Source: Eubacteriales bacterium
GTDB lineage: Bacteria > Bacillota > Clostridia > Christensenellales > CAG-138
Direction: 5' to 3'
Assembly (NCBI GenBank): GCA_028703645.1
Contig: JAQVML010000081.1
Location: 1-6,562 of the forward strand
Length of the DNA stretch: 6,562 nt
The translations under genes were made by a program, and so were the position numbers. Of the stretch, positions 1 to 4,972 are shown one piece after another. The notes below the pieces were generated by a model, which was not told the DNA's origin, made no database searches, and worked only from the letters and a program-made list of their open reading frames with translations. Positions within the stretch are counted from its first letter, which is position 1. The number at the start of each line of letters is the position of its first letter.

Positions 1-56
1 GTTATACGACTCTGACTCGTATTGTTGTTTGGGAAGTGAGTTGATTGATTGCATGT

Positions 57-86
57 TTGCGCTTGCCGATCGACAGGTTTTATAAT
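57..86 (+). promoter_or_regulatory. Promoter of the first VanZ-like gene
   Basis: A perfect -10 box TATAAT lies at 81-86, with a -35-like TTGCGC at 57-62 and an 18-nt spacer. Transcription would start near 93, about 20 nt before the TTG codon at 114. Because the promoter lies inside the longer reading frame that opens with ATG at 45, it argues that the ATG is not the real start. The call rests on motif match and spacing only. Confidence 0.55.
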
Positions 87-113
87 GGTAAAAACAGATT
101 TAGAGGTGACACA

Positions 114-563
114 TTGTTTTTGAAACGAAAGAAACAGATCGTTTTTTCGATATTGCTTGCGCTGATACTGCTGTTCATCTGGTCGAATTCGCTGGCGGGC
201 AGCAAGCAGTCCAACGCGCTCAGCGGGTGGGTGGAGAAGTTACTCAAACCCCTGATCGATCCGCAAGGGAATATTCCGGCCAAGGTGTTTGATTATGAGG
301 TGCGAAAGGCCGCCCATATCATCGAATATGCGATATTGGGGGCGATGCTGGTTTGGCTCTCCACACCAATCAAGAAACAAACCGTGTCGCTATTGCTCTT
401 TACTGCGCTGATGACCGCCGTGATCGACGAGACCATTCAAATTTTCACGGGCAGAACGAGCCAGGTGCAGGATATTTGGATCGACTTTTTCGGCGCGGGG
501 GCAGGCATGGCGATTGTTTACGCGATCACAAGAGTAGCGCAAACACGCAAACGCGGTGTATAA
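114..563 (+). CDS. VanZ-like family membrane protein (first of a tandem pair)
   Basis: A small integral membrane protein of about 149 residues of the VanZ-like family. The family takes its name from VanZ, which gives low-level teicoplanin resistance; the biochemical role of most members is unknown. An N-terminal membrane segment (about residues 8-24) is followed by the family signature: VRKAAHIIEY at 63-72 with the conserved His, and DETIQIF at 105-111, then GRTSQVQDIWIDF leading into a Gly/Ala-rich final membrane segment. I place the start at TTG 114, preceded by AGAGGTG at 102-108. The upstream ATG at 45 would add 23 polar residues encoded across the promoter and has no clear ribosome site. 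A second TTG at 120 is possible. The stop is 18 nt before the next gene, a paralogue. The family call is secure; glycopeptide resistance is not implied by sequence alone. Confidence 0.85.
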   Translation: MFLKRKKQIVFSILLALILLFIWSNSLAGSKQSNALSGWVEKLLKPLIDPQGNIPAKVFDYEVRKAAHIIEYAILGAMLVWLSTPIKKQTVSLLLFTALMTAVIDETIQIFTGRTSQVQDIWIDFFGAGAGMAIVYAITRVAQTRKRGV

Positions 564-564
564 T
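535..564 (+). promoter_or_regulatory. Possible internal promoter for the second VanZ-like gene
   Basis: TATAAT at 559-564 overlaps the TAA stop of the first VanZ-like gene. A weak -35-like TAGCGC lies at 535-540 with an 18-nt spacer, the same geometry as the promoter of the first gene (TTGCGC, 18 nt, TATAAT). It would place a transcript start near 571, very close to the ATG at 582. The -35 is poor and the box may be chance. Confidence 0.3.
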
Positions 565-581
565 GCCGAAGAAGTATTTGA

Positions 582-1079
582 ATGTTTGAAAGTCAAAAAG
601 GTATGAAAACGCGAAAAACGTGGATCACGATCCTCTCGATCCTCATCGTTGCCAATATTGTGTTTATCTGGGGAAATTCGCTCAAGAGCAGAAGCGAATC
701 GCAGATGCTGAGTCTCGGCGTGCTGCAATTCATTCGACCGCTGCTGAGCGCGATTTTTTCGCCGGAGAACGTAACCGACCATCTCGTGCGTAAACTTGCG
801 CATTTTACGGAGTTCGGTGCGCTGGGCGCGGAGTTCGTTCTATTGACGATTCTGCTGCAAAAAGTGAAGCTTCAGTCCGTCCTCAACTGCCTGTTTGCGG
901 GGCTTGTCGTCGCGGTGACCGACGAGACGATTCAGATTTTTTCTTCGCGCGGATCGCAGGTTGCGGATATTTGGATTGATTTTTCTGGCGTGGTGGCAGG
1001 CGTCCTCGTCATTTTGCTGATCTTTGCGATCGTCAAATCCGCGAAGCGATCCAAAGAAAGCTCCGCGCACTCTGCCTAA
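582..1079 (+). CDS. VanZ-like family membrane protein (second of a tandem pair)
   Basis: A 165-residue VanZ-like protein, paralogous to its upstream neighbour. Shared blocks, in order, are FIWGNSL at 28-34 (FIWSNSL in the other), VRKLAHFTEF with LGA at 69-83, and DETIQIF at 114-120 followed by SQV, DIWIDF and a Gly/Ala-containing membrane segment. Hydrophobic stretches at about 15-30, 84-93, 100-113 and 139-152 fit a multi-pass membrane protein. The C-terminus is a short basic and Ser-rich tail. The start at 582 is preceded by GAAGAAG at 568-574; ATG at 603 is an alternative that aligns better with the N-terminus of the paralogue but has its purine stretch too close. Role unknown beyond the family; a cell-envelope function is likely. 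No terminator is visible before the convergent gene that ends 29 bp downstream. Confidence 0.85.
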   Translation: MFESQKGMKTRKTWITILSILIVANIVFIWGNSLKSRSESQMLSLGVLQFIRPLLSAIFSPENVTDHLVRKLAHFTEFGALGAEFVLLTILLQKVKLQSVLNCLFAGLVVAVTDETIQIFSSRGSQVADIWIDFSGVVAGVLVILLIFAIVKSAKRSKESSAHSA

Positions 1080-1108
1080 ATCAAAAACAAATTTTACGCG
1101 AAGAACGG

Positions 1109-1597
1109 TTAATCTTCTATCTTGTTATCTTCCGACTGGATGGGAGAAGGCTCTTCGCCGGAAAACTCTTCCGGTAATGTATCCGGCGCCCAGAGACCGC
1201 GCGCCATATACCAATCGATGGATTCGCGCAAGAATTCGACGCTGACGTTGAGCGTAAACGCAATTTCGTAGATATCGTCGGTGTTGCGCGCCGCGGTGCG
1301 GATTGCATCCGGCGAGAGCAGGCGATCGTGCGCCCACTTGCGCGCTTTTGCCTCCGCGCGCCAGTCGTCCGCCGCGTTGTAATGCAGCCGCCGGTCTGAG
1401 CCGGTGTAATGATGACCAAGCTCCTCCGCGAGCCAGCAGGTGCGCTCCGCCTGTGTCCCATCCTGACGGATGATGATGTGTTCGCCGGTCTCCGTTCGGA
1501 TATACGCCGCGGACATGCCGGGCACGGGAATTTCACGTTCGTGAACGTCAATTCCGCGTTCGCTTGCTTCGGTTGTGAGTTCTTCGATGCGATCCAT
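1109..1597 (-). CDS. ImmA/IrrE-type metallopeptidase-like protein
   Basis: A 162-residue protein of the ImmA/IrrE (COG2856-type) family. These proteins typically cleave or inactivate a partner XRE/cI-like repressor, as ImmA does to ImmR in ICEBs1. The zinc-site region reads LAEELGHHYTG at about 56-66, where the HExxH motif appears as EELGH, so the first His ligand is Glu. The downstream WRAEAKARKWA helix at 79-89 supplies the usual distal Glu. A C-terminal helix with NVSVEFLRESIDWY matches the family end. The acidic final 20 residues are not conserved family sequence. The ATG start is supported by AAAGGGAG with 10 nt spacing (plus-strand 1608-1615). It follows the XRE gene by 44 bp on the same strand, so the two almost certainly form an operon. 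Its target is inferred to be that repressor. The Glu substitution occurs in Firmicutes members as I recall, but activity cannot be read from sequence. Confidence 0.85.
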   Translation of the reverse strand: MDRIEELTTEASERGIDVHEREIPVPGMSAAYIRTETGEHIIIRQDGTQAERTCWLAEELGHHYTGSDRRLHYNAADDWRAEAKARKWAHDRLLSPDAIRTAARNTDDIYEIAFTLNVSVEFLRESIDWYMARGLWAPDTLPEEFSGEEPSPIQSEDNKIED

Positions 1598-1641
1598 ACC
1601 CGTCGCGCTCCCTTTCTGCGGCAGATTCCTGCGCGTGGTTC

Positions 1642-1965
1642 CTATTTTGTGTATTTATCCGCTAAGAATTCAATATATTCCTCATATCGCTCGCGACCTT
1701 CGGGCGTTAGTTTACTGACGTCGAAATGCCCCGCGGAGGCGTAAATGCGCGTTCCGCGCTCTTCTACATCGTCGTCCGCTAAATAATCCAGAGATACGTT
1801 AAAAAAACGTGCAAGCGCAAGCAGAGTGGAGCGCTTGACGTTTTCGGAACCCTTTTCGTAGAGGCTGACGATGGTGGTATACGGCAATCCGCATTGCGTT
1901 GAGAGCTGCGACTTGTTGAGATTGCGTTCGGACAGGAGCAAATCCAGTTTTTCAGTAAGCGTCAA
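1642..1965 (-). CDS. XRE/cI-like helix-turn-helix repressor
   Basis: A 107-residue DNA-binding regulator. The XRE helix-turn-helix spans about residues 4-60: KLDLLLSERNLNKSQLSTQCG, then LPYTTIVSLYEKG as turn and recognition helix, then TLLALARFFNVSLDYL. A short C-terminal segment (about 85-105, TPEGRERYEEYIEFLADKY) is helical and typical of small Firmicutes repressors, probably for dimerisation. The start is TTG at 1965-1963, fixed by the excellent Shine-Dalgarno AGAGGTGAT (plus-strand 1971-1979) 4 nt before it. It is first in an operon with the ImmA-like gene, the ImmR/ImmA arrangement. Two matching palindromes lie at its own promoter, so it very likely represses itself, and it may act on the divergent SH3 gene. 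No integrase or other mobile-element gene accompanies the pair here. Confidence 0.88.
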   Translation of the reverse strand: MTLTEKLDLLLSERNLNKSQLSTQCGLPYTTIVSLYEKGSENVKRSTLLALARFFNVSLDYLADDDVEERGTRIYASAGHFDVSKLTPEGRERYEEYIEFLADKYTK

Positions 1966-1984
1966 AAAAGATCACCTCTGCTTC

Positions 1985-2013
1985 ATTATAGAGTGTTTAC
2001 TACGATGTGTAAA
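1985..2013 (-). promoter_or_regulatory. Promoter of the XRE-ImmA operon
   Basis: On the minus strand TTTACA (plus 2008-2013) and a perfect TATAAT (plus 1985-1990) are separated by exactly 17 nt. The predicted start near 1978 leaves a leader of only about 13 nt, so the ribosome site sits at the very 5' end of the message. The -35 box is part of one arm of a palindrome, which points to repression. Confidence 0.75.
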
Positions 2014-2015
2014 CA
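1994..2015. promoter_or_regulatory. Palindromic operator O1
   Basis: TGTTTAC at 1994-2000 and GTAAACA at 2009-2015 form a perfect inverted repeat with an 8-nt spacer. It covers the -35 box and most of the spacer of the XRE promoter. The core fits WTTAC-N8-GTAAW, shared with a second site 25 bp away. It is most simply read as the binding site of the adjacent XRE repressor. Confidence 0.65.
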
Positions 2016-2018
2016 ATA

Positions 2019-2040
2019 ATATTACGACGCAGCGTAATAT
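2019..2040. promoter_or_regulatory. Palindromic operator O2
   Basis: ATATTACG at 2019-2026 and CGTAATAT at 2033-2040 form a perfect 8-bp inverted repeat. Its core ATTAC-N8-GTAAT matches the architecture of O1 (TTTAC-N8-GTAAA), and the spacers also agree at an ACG and a later G. The dyad centres are 25 bp apart. O2 lies just upstream of the XRE promoter's -35 box, so two repressor dimers could bind side by side. Confidence 0.6.
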
Positions 2041-2063
2041 GCAAATTCAGCGTATGATTTGCA
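2040..2063. repeat. Inverted repeat in the divergent control region
   Basis: TGCAAAT at 2040-2046 and ATTTGCA at 2057-2063 are perfect inverted repeats around a 10-nt spacer. The half-site differs from O1 and O2, so it may serve another regulator or be chance. It abuts the end of O2. Confidence 0.35.
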
Positions 2064-2092
2064 ACCATAATCTCCTGTCGAAGGTGTTATTT

Positions 2093-2118
2093 GTGAAGCG
2101 AATGTGAATACACTTCAC
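2093..2118. repeat. Inverted repeat upstream of the SH3-gene promoter
   Basis: GTGAAG at 2093-2098 and CTTCAC at 2113-2118 form a dyad with a 14-nt spacer. TGTGAA also occurs directly repeated at 2092 and 2104. It sits immediately upstream of the -35 region of the SH3 gene, where an activator or repressor could act. The six-base arms make chance a real possibility. Confidence 0.3.
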
Positions 2119-2124
2119 TTGACA

Positions 2125-2153
2125 TTGACAACGGCCTAAGCATAGCGTATGAT
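2125..2153 (+). promoter_or_regulatory. Promoter of the SH3-repeat gene
   Basis: A consensus -35 TTGACA at 2125-2130 and a -10 TATGAT at 2148-2153 are separated by 17 nt. A second TTGACA at 2119-2124 overlaps upstream in the same register minus 6. The start of transcription is predicted near 2160, giving a 50-nt leader before the ATG at 2210. This should be a strong housekeeping-sigma promoter. Confidence 0.75.
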
Positions 2154-2157
2154 TCAA

Positions 2158-2180
2158 GCGTATTAGTACGGATAGTACGC
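2158..2180 (+). other. Predicted 5'-terminal stem-loop of the SH3 mRNA
   Basis: GCGTATTA at 2158-2165 pairs with TAGTACGC at 2173-2180 (8 bp including one G-U) around a 7-nt loop. It coincides with the predicted transcript start near 2160, so the message would begin with or just inside a hairpin. Such 5' stems are known to protect messages from decay; that role here is inferred. The ribosome site at 2194-2201 is left free. Confidence 0.4.
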
Positions 2181-2193
2181 CGAGCACGAAAGC

Positions 2194-2201
2194 CGGGGAG
2201 G
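2194..2201 (+). promoter_or_regulatory. Ribosome binding site of the SH3-repeat gene
   Basis: GGGGAGGT lies 8 nt before the ATG at 2210. It fixes the start and suggests efficient translation. Confidence 0.8.
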
Positions 2202-2209
2202 TTAATAAC

Positions 2210-3655
2210 ATGCGAAATAAAATATGGATACGGTTACTGGCGGGGCTATTCAGCATTGCGCTGATGGTGAGCCTGATACCGATGAGAACAGCGCACGCGG
2301 AGACCACGCTTGCGACGGGTTATGTCAACACCACGAAGCTGAATCTTCGCAAAGGTGTTGGAACGAGCCATTCGGTTGTTGACACGCTGTCAAAGAACAC
2401 AGCCGTCAATATCTATGAGGTCATTGGAACATGGCTGCGCATTGATGTTCCGTCAATAGGAAAGAGTGGCTATGTCAGCGGAAAATATATCTCGGTCAAC
2501 AACACGAGCCTCAGCGCATATGCGCTTGGCAGCACGAGCGGTCGTGTCAATCTTCGAAAAGAAGCGACCAGCAGGAGCGAAAGCCTCGCAATTGTTGCAT
2601 CCAAGGCGGGACTGACGATTTATTCCGCCGATGCAAAGACCGGTTGGTATAAAGTGAAGGTTCACGCAACCGGCAAAGAGGGCTATATTTCGCCGAACTA
2701 TGTGAGCATCGTGTCCAAGGTTGAGGGCGCTGTCAGCGGCAGCACAACGGCAACGGCGGGCGAGATCACCGCAAACAGCGTCAACCTGCGCTCCGGCCCG
2801 GGGACGAATTATACCAAGCTGGACAAGCTGCAGAAGATGGATGATCTGACCATACTCGAAAAAAACGGAGACTGGTATAAAGTGACGGCAATCGCCACCA
2901 ACGAGACCGGATATGTCTACGCGAGATTCGTCAAGGTGACCAGCACGTCCCCGACGGCAACGCCTGGGCCCACGACTCCGACGCCGGTACCGACGGCAAT
3001 CCCCGCCGGCACGCAGATTGGTAAGCTCAACGCAAGCGGAGTCAATTTCCGCAACGGTCCTTCCACCTCGTATTACAGCATGGGCAAACTCGCGAAGGAC
3101 ACCGCGGTTACCGTAACCGGAAAATCCGGCGACTGGTATCAGGTGACGGTCTCCGCAACGGGAAAATCGGGATACGTGTATGCGAGATTTATCACAATTA
3201 CGTCTACCGTAACCTCGCCGGCAGGCGCTACGCCGACACCGGTATCGACGACGATCCCCGCTGGTACGCAGATTGGTAAGCTCAACGCAAGCGGAGTCAA
3301 TTTCCGCAACGGTCCTTCCACCTCGTATTCCAGCATGGGTAAACTCGCGAAGGACACCGCGGTTACCGTAACCGGAAAATCCGGCGACTGGTATCAGGTG
3401 ACTGTCACCGCAACGGGAAAATCGGGATACGTGTATGCGAGATATATCACAATTACGTCTACCGTAACTCCGACGCCCACCCCGACGGCAAGCGTTACGC
3501 CGACCGTCGTTCCGACCGCAAATCCGACCGTGACGCCCGTGAGCCCGACGCCGACTACTCCGGCATCCGCGAGCCCGACGCCGGTCACTCCGAGTCCCGC
3601 GAGTCCGTCGCCTACAACGCCGACGCCAACGATCTCGGCAACCTCGGGATCCTAA
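2210..3655 (+). CDS. Secreted protein with five bacterial SH3 repeats and a Pro/Thr tail
   Basis: A 481-residue exported protein. Residues 1-30 are a signal peptide with a basic start, a hydrophobic core and cleavage after AHA. Five SH3b (SH3_3-like) repeats follow at about 36-97, 105-168, 183-245, 268-332 and 353-417. Each has the typical core: a V/F-N-x-R segment (NLRSGPG or NFRNGPS in repeats 3-5), a G-x-W-Y/L-x-V strand and a final GYV/I. Repeats 4 and 5 are nearly identical. Thr/Pro linkers at about 246-267 and 333-352, and a long Pro/Thr/Ser tail at 418-481, look like extended and perhaps glycosylated wall-spanning sequence. SH3b domains of this type usually bind peptidoglycan or other wall polymers. 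There is no NlpC/P60, amidase or other catalytic domain and no LPxTG, SLH or final membrane segment. It therefore looks like a wall-bound or released binding protein; its partner is unknown. Transcribed alone and closed by a terminator. Confidence 0.88.
   Translation: MRNKIWIRLLAGLFSIALMVSLIPMRTAHAETTLATGYVNTTKLNLRKGVGTSHSVVDTLSKNTAVNIYEVIGTWLRIDVPSIGKSGYVSGKYISVNNTSLSAYALGSTSGRVNLRKEATSRSESLAIVASKAGLTIYSADAKTGWYKVKVHATGKEGYISPNYVSIVSKVEGAVSGSTTATAGEITANSVNLRSGPGTNYTKLDKLQKMDDLTILEKNGDWYKVTAIATNETGYVYARFVKVTSTSPTATPGPTTPTPVPTAIPAGTQIGKLNASGVNFRNGPSTSYYSMGKLAKDTAVTVTGKSGDWYQVTVSATGKSGYVYARFITITSTVTSPAGATPTPVSTTIPAGTQIGKLNASGVNFRNGPSTSYSSMGKLAKDTAVTVTGKSGDWYQVTVTATGKSGYVYARYITITSTVTPTPTPTASVTPTVVPTANPTVTPVSPTPTTPASASPTPVTPSPASPSPTTPTPTISATSGS
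2999..3213 (+). repeat. Tandem 215-bp repeat, copy 1 (encodes SH3 repeat 4)
   Basis: This segment recurs 255 bp downstream with 7 differences that I counted by eye in 215 bp (about 97% identity). It encodes the IPAGTQIGKLNASG start and the whole fourth SH3 unit. The high identity, including silent positions, points to a recent duplication or gene conversion. Confidence 0.9.
3254..3468 (+). repeat. Tandem 215-bp repeat, copy 2 (encodes SH3 repeat 5)
   Basis: Second copy of the unit, in frame with the first. The differences change only a few residues, such as SYYS to SYSS, VTVSA to VTVTA and ARFI to ARYI. The 40 bp between the copies encode a diverged Pro/Thr linker. Confidence 0.9.
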
Positions 3656-3716
3656 GCTTACAAGCTTACGTCCATAAAATCTATCCCCAATAAAATCCAA
3701 CACGTAACAAGCAATT

Positions 3717-3745
3717 CCGGGCAGTCAATGCCCGGTTTTGCTTTT
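3717..3745 (+). terminator. Intrinsic terminator after the SH3-repeat gene
   Basis: CCGGGCA at 3717-3723 and TGCCCGG at 3729-3735 form a perfect 7-bp GC-rich stem with a 5-nt loop. It is followed by TTTTGCTTTT to 3745. It lies 61 bp past the stop codon and separates the SH3 gene from the diguanylate cyclase unit. Confidence 0.9.
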
Positions 3746-3799
3746 GGGAGGGAAAGAAAGAAACGCGCAATATTTCAGAATGGGTTTGTAAGCAATCTG

Positions 3800-3808
3800 T
3801 GTTATAAT
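3800..3808 (+). promoter_or_regulatory. Extended -10 promoter of the PAS-GGDEF unit
   Basis: TGTTATAAT at 3800-3808 is a full extended -10 element (TGn before a perfect TATAAT). No good -35 is seen at the right distance, which extended -10 promoters tolerate. The start would be near 3815. It is the best promoter candidate for the downstream cyclase, SGNH and MBOAT genes. Confidence 0.6.
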
Positions 3809-3814
3809 ACTTTC

Positions 3815-3972
3815 ATTTGTAGATGAATCGCGATTTGATCGTGTTAGCGATTTGATAAAGATCACAGTATTAATAAACATTGCAGAATTGTAGAAAATGC
3901 GGTATAAAAGATGATATAGAGGTTTGTGATAAACAAGCGAAACAGCAAAAAATTAGCGGGGAAGCGAAGGCG
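3815..3972 (+). other. Long leader before the PAS-GGDEF gene, with a direct repeat
   Basis: Between terminator and start codon (3746-3972) no gene is seen. The predicted leader is about 158 nt. It contains GCGATTTGAT twice (3830-3839 and 3847-3856, 17 bp apart), a palindrome AATCGCGATT at 3826-3835, and TGATC/GATCA arms flanking the second copy. I do not recognise a riboswitch class; in particular the conserved GEMM c-di-GMP core is absent. The repeat could be a regulator site just downstream of the promoter. Confidence 0.35.
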
Positions 3973-4872
3973 ATGAATCAAAAACTCAATCAATACCGAG
4001 AAGTTTTCGACGATTTGTTTGAGGGCGTGTACTTTGTTGATAAAGACAGAGGCATCACGTTCTGGAATCAGGGCGCGACACAGATTACCGGCTTCACTTC
4101 AGAGGAAATGCTGGGTCGTTATTGCTATGATAATTTGCTCAACCATGTGGATGATCAGGGAAGACAATTGTGCCTCGGCGGTTGTCCGCTGCATCAAACG
4201 CTGCTGGACGGAGAGCCGCGCAGCGCGCAGGTGTATCTCTATCATAAGAACGGATATCGCATACGGGTGCGGGTTCGCATTCGCCCGTTGCTCGTGAAAG
4301 GCGAAATTGTTGGCGCCGCAGAGGTTTTTTCAAACGCGGATACCACCGAGCTATATCATTTGGACAATCAAGAGCTCGAGCGTCTGACACTGTTTGATCA
4401 GCTCACGCAGCTGCCGAACCGGCGATATATCGATACGTATTTGGATCATCAGATACGGGATTTTCAATTGCTTGGCATTCCGTTTGGCGTGATGATACTG
4501 GATCTGGACTTCTTTAAGCGCATCAACGACCAATACGGCCATAGCACCGGCGATGAAATGCTCAAGATGGTTGCGGGAACCTTAAAAAACGCGATGCGTA
4601 GAAATGACTTTGTCGGTCGATGGGGCGGCGAGGAGTTCGTCGCGATTCTGCGCGGGGTGACCCTTGTGGAACTGAGAATGATTGCTCAGAAGATTTGCCG
4701 CCTTGTGGAGCAGTCCGGTCTGAAACGCGGGGAAGAGTATCTTCGCATTACGATTTCTATCGGCGCGACGTTGGCGCAGCCGGAGGACGACGCGGTTACG
4801 ATGATACAGCGCGCGGATCAAGCGCTCTATACCAGCAAACACGCGGGCAGAAATCGCGTTACGCTGGATTAA
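3973..4872 (+). CDS. PAS-GGDEF diguanylate cyclase
   Basis: A 299-residue cytoplasmic enzyme that makes cyclic di-GMP from two GTP. An N-terminal PAS sensor domain (about 10-122) begins EVFDDLFEGVYFVD and contains three cysteines: C51 in RYCYD, C67, and C71 in GGCPLH. The GGDEF domain follows (about 137-299): FDQLTQLPNRR at its start, metal-binding region LDLDFFKRIND at about 176-186, active site RWGGEEF with GGEEF at 218-222, and the inhibitory site RxxD as RRND at 209-212, exactly five residues before GGEEF. Both catalysis and product inhibition are therefore expected. No membrane segment is present. I chose ATG 3973, with GGGGA 10 nt upstream. The frame stays open back to a TTG at 3880, which would add 31 residues containing a CxxC but lacks a ribosome site. 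It lies upstream of an SGNH/MBOAT pair on the same strand with no terminator between. The signal sensed is unknown. Confidence 0.92.
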   Translation: MNQKLNQYREVFDDLFEGVYFVDKDRGITFWNQGATQITGFTSEEMLGRYCYDNLLNHVDDQGRQLCLGGCPLHQTLLDGEPRSAQVYLYHKNGYRIRVRVRIRPLLVKGEIVGAAEVFSNADTTELYHLDNQELERLTLFDQLTQLPNRRYIDTYLDHQIRDFQLLGIPFGVMILDLDFFKRINDQYGHSTGDEMLKMVAGTLKNAMRRNDFVGRWGGEEFVAILRGVTLVELRMIAQKICRLVEQSGLKRGEEYLRITISIGATLAQPEDDAVTMIQRADQALYTSKHAGRNRVTLD

Positions 4873-4914
4873 ACTTGGTTACACAATCAACGCGAAACGG
4901 AATTGGTATTTTTG

Positions 4915-4922
4915 AAAAGGAG
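4915..4922 (+). promoter_or_regulatory. Strong ribosome binding site of the leader ORF
   Basis: AAAAGGAG precedes ATG 4928 by 5 nt. It is better placed than most in the window, and it serves a 14-codon frame rather than the long gene, which suggests the short frame is translated. Confidence 0.6.
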
Positions 4923-4927
4923 CTGTC

Positions 4928-4972
4928 ATGAGCAAACACTTGAGTCATGCAACAGGAGGCAACCAGATTTGA
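4928..4972 (+). CDS. 14-residue leader ORF coupled to the SGNH gene
   Basis: The frame encodes MSKHLSHATGGNQI and then TGA. It has a strong ribosome site, contains within it the AGGAGG (4954-4959) of the next gene, and its TGA (4970-4972) overlaps the TTG start of that gene (4969-4971). This layout is typical of translational coupling: ribosomes finishing the short frame can restart on the long one. The peptide itself shows no recognisable function. An alternative is that a frameshift, real or from sequencing, split an N-terminus that once ran MSKHL... into the SGNH protein. Confidence 0.45.
   Translation: MSKHLSHATGGNQI

Noticed and set aside
45..113. ATG 45 as the start of the first VanZ-like protein
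   Set aside because: The added residues are encoded across a good promoter and there is no well-placed ribosome site. TTG 114 has one.
1080..1108. Shared terminator between the convergent VanZ-like and ImmA-like genes
   Set aside because: I found no hairpin with a T-run on either strand in this 29-bp gap.
1409..1744. Plus-strand frame across the ImmA and XRE genes
   Set aside because: It overlaps two recognised minus-strand genes, has no ribosome site and resembles no family.
1109..1965. Prophage or integrative element implied by the XRE-ImmA pair
   Set aside because: No integrase, excisionase, relaxase, phage structural gene or attachment repeat is visible in the window. The pair alone does not show an element.
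2160..2212. Possible c-di-GMP or c-di-AMP riboswitch before the SH3 gene (AAAGCC and GCCGGGGA fragments)
   Set aside because: The leader is only about 50 nt and lacks the other conserved cores. The GGGGAGG is fully explained as the ribosome site.
3654..3669. Tandem AAGCTTAC repeat overlapping the SH3 stop codon
   Set aside because: Two copies of eight bases fit chance or slippage, and no function is suggested.
2453..3703. Long minus-strand open frame (416 codons) across the SH3 gene
   Set aside because: It is the complement of a repetitive, biased coding sequence. The product is Arg/Gly-rich with no fold signature, and the plus-strand frame has a signal peptide and clear SH3 domains.
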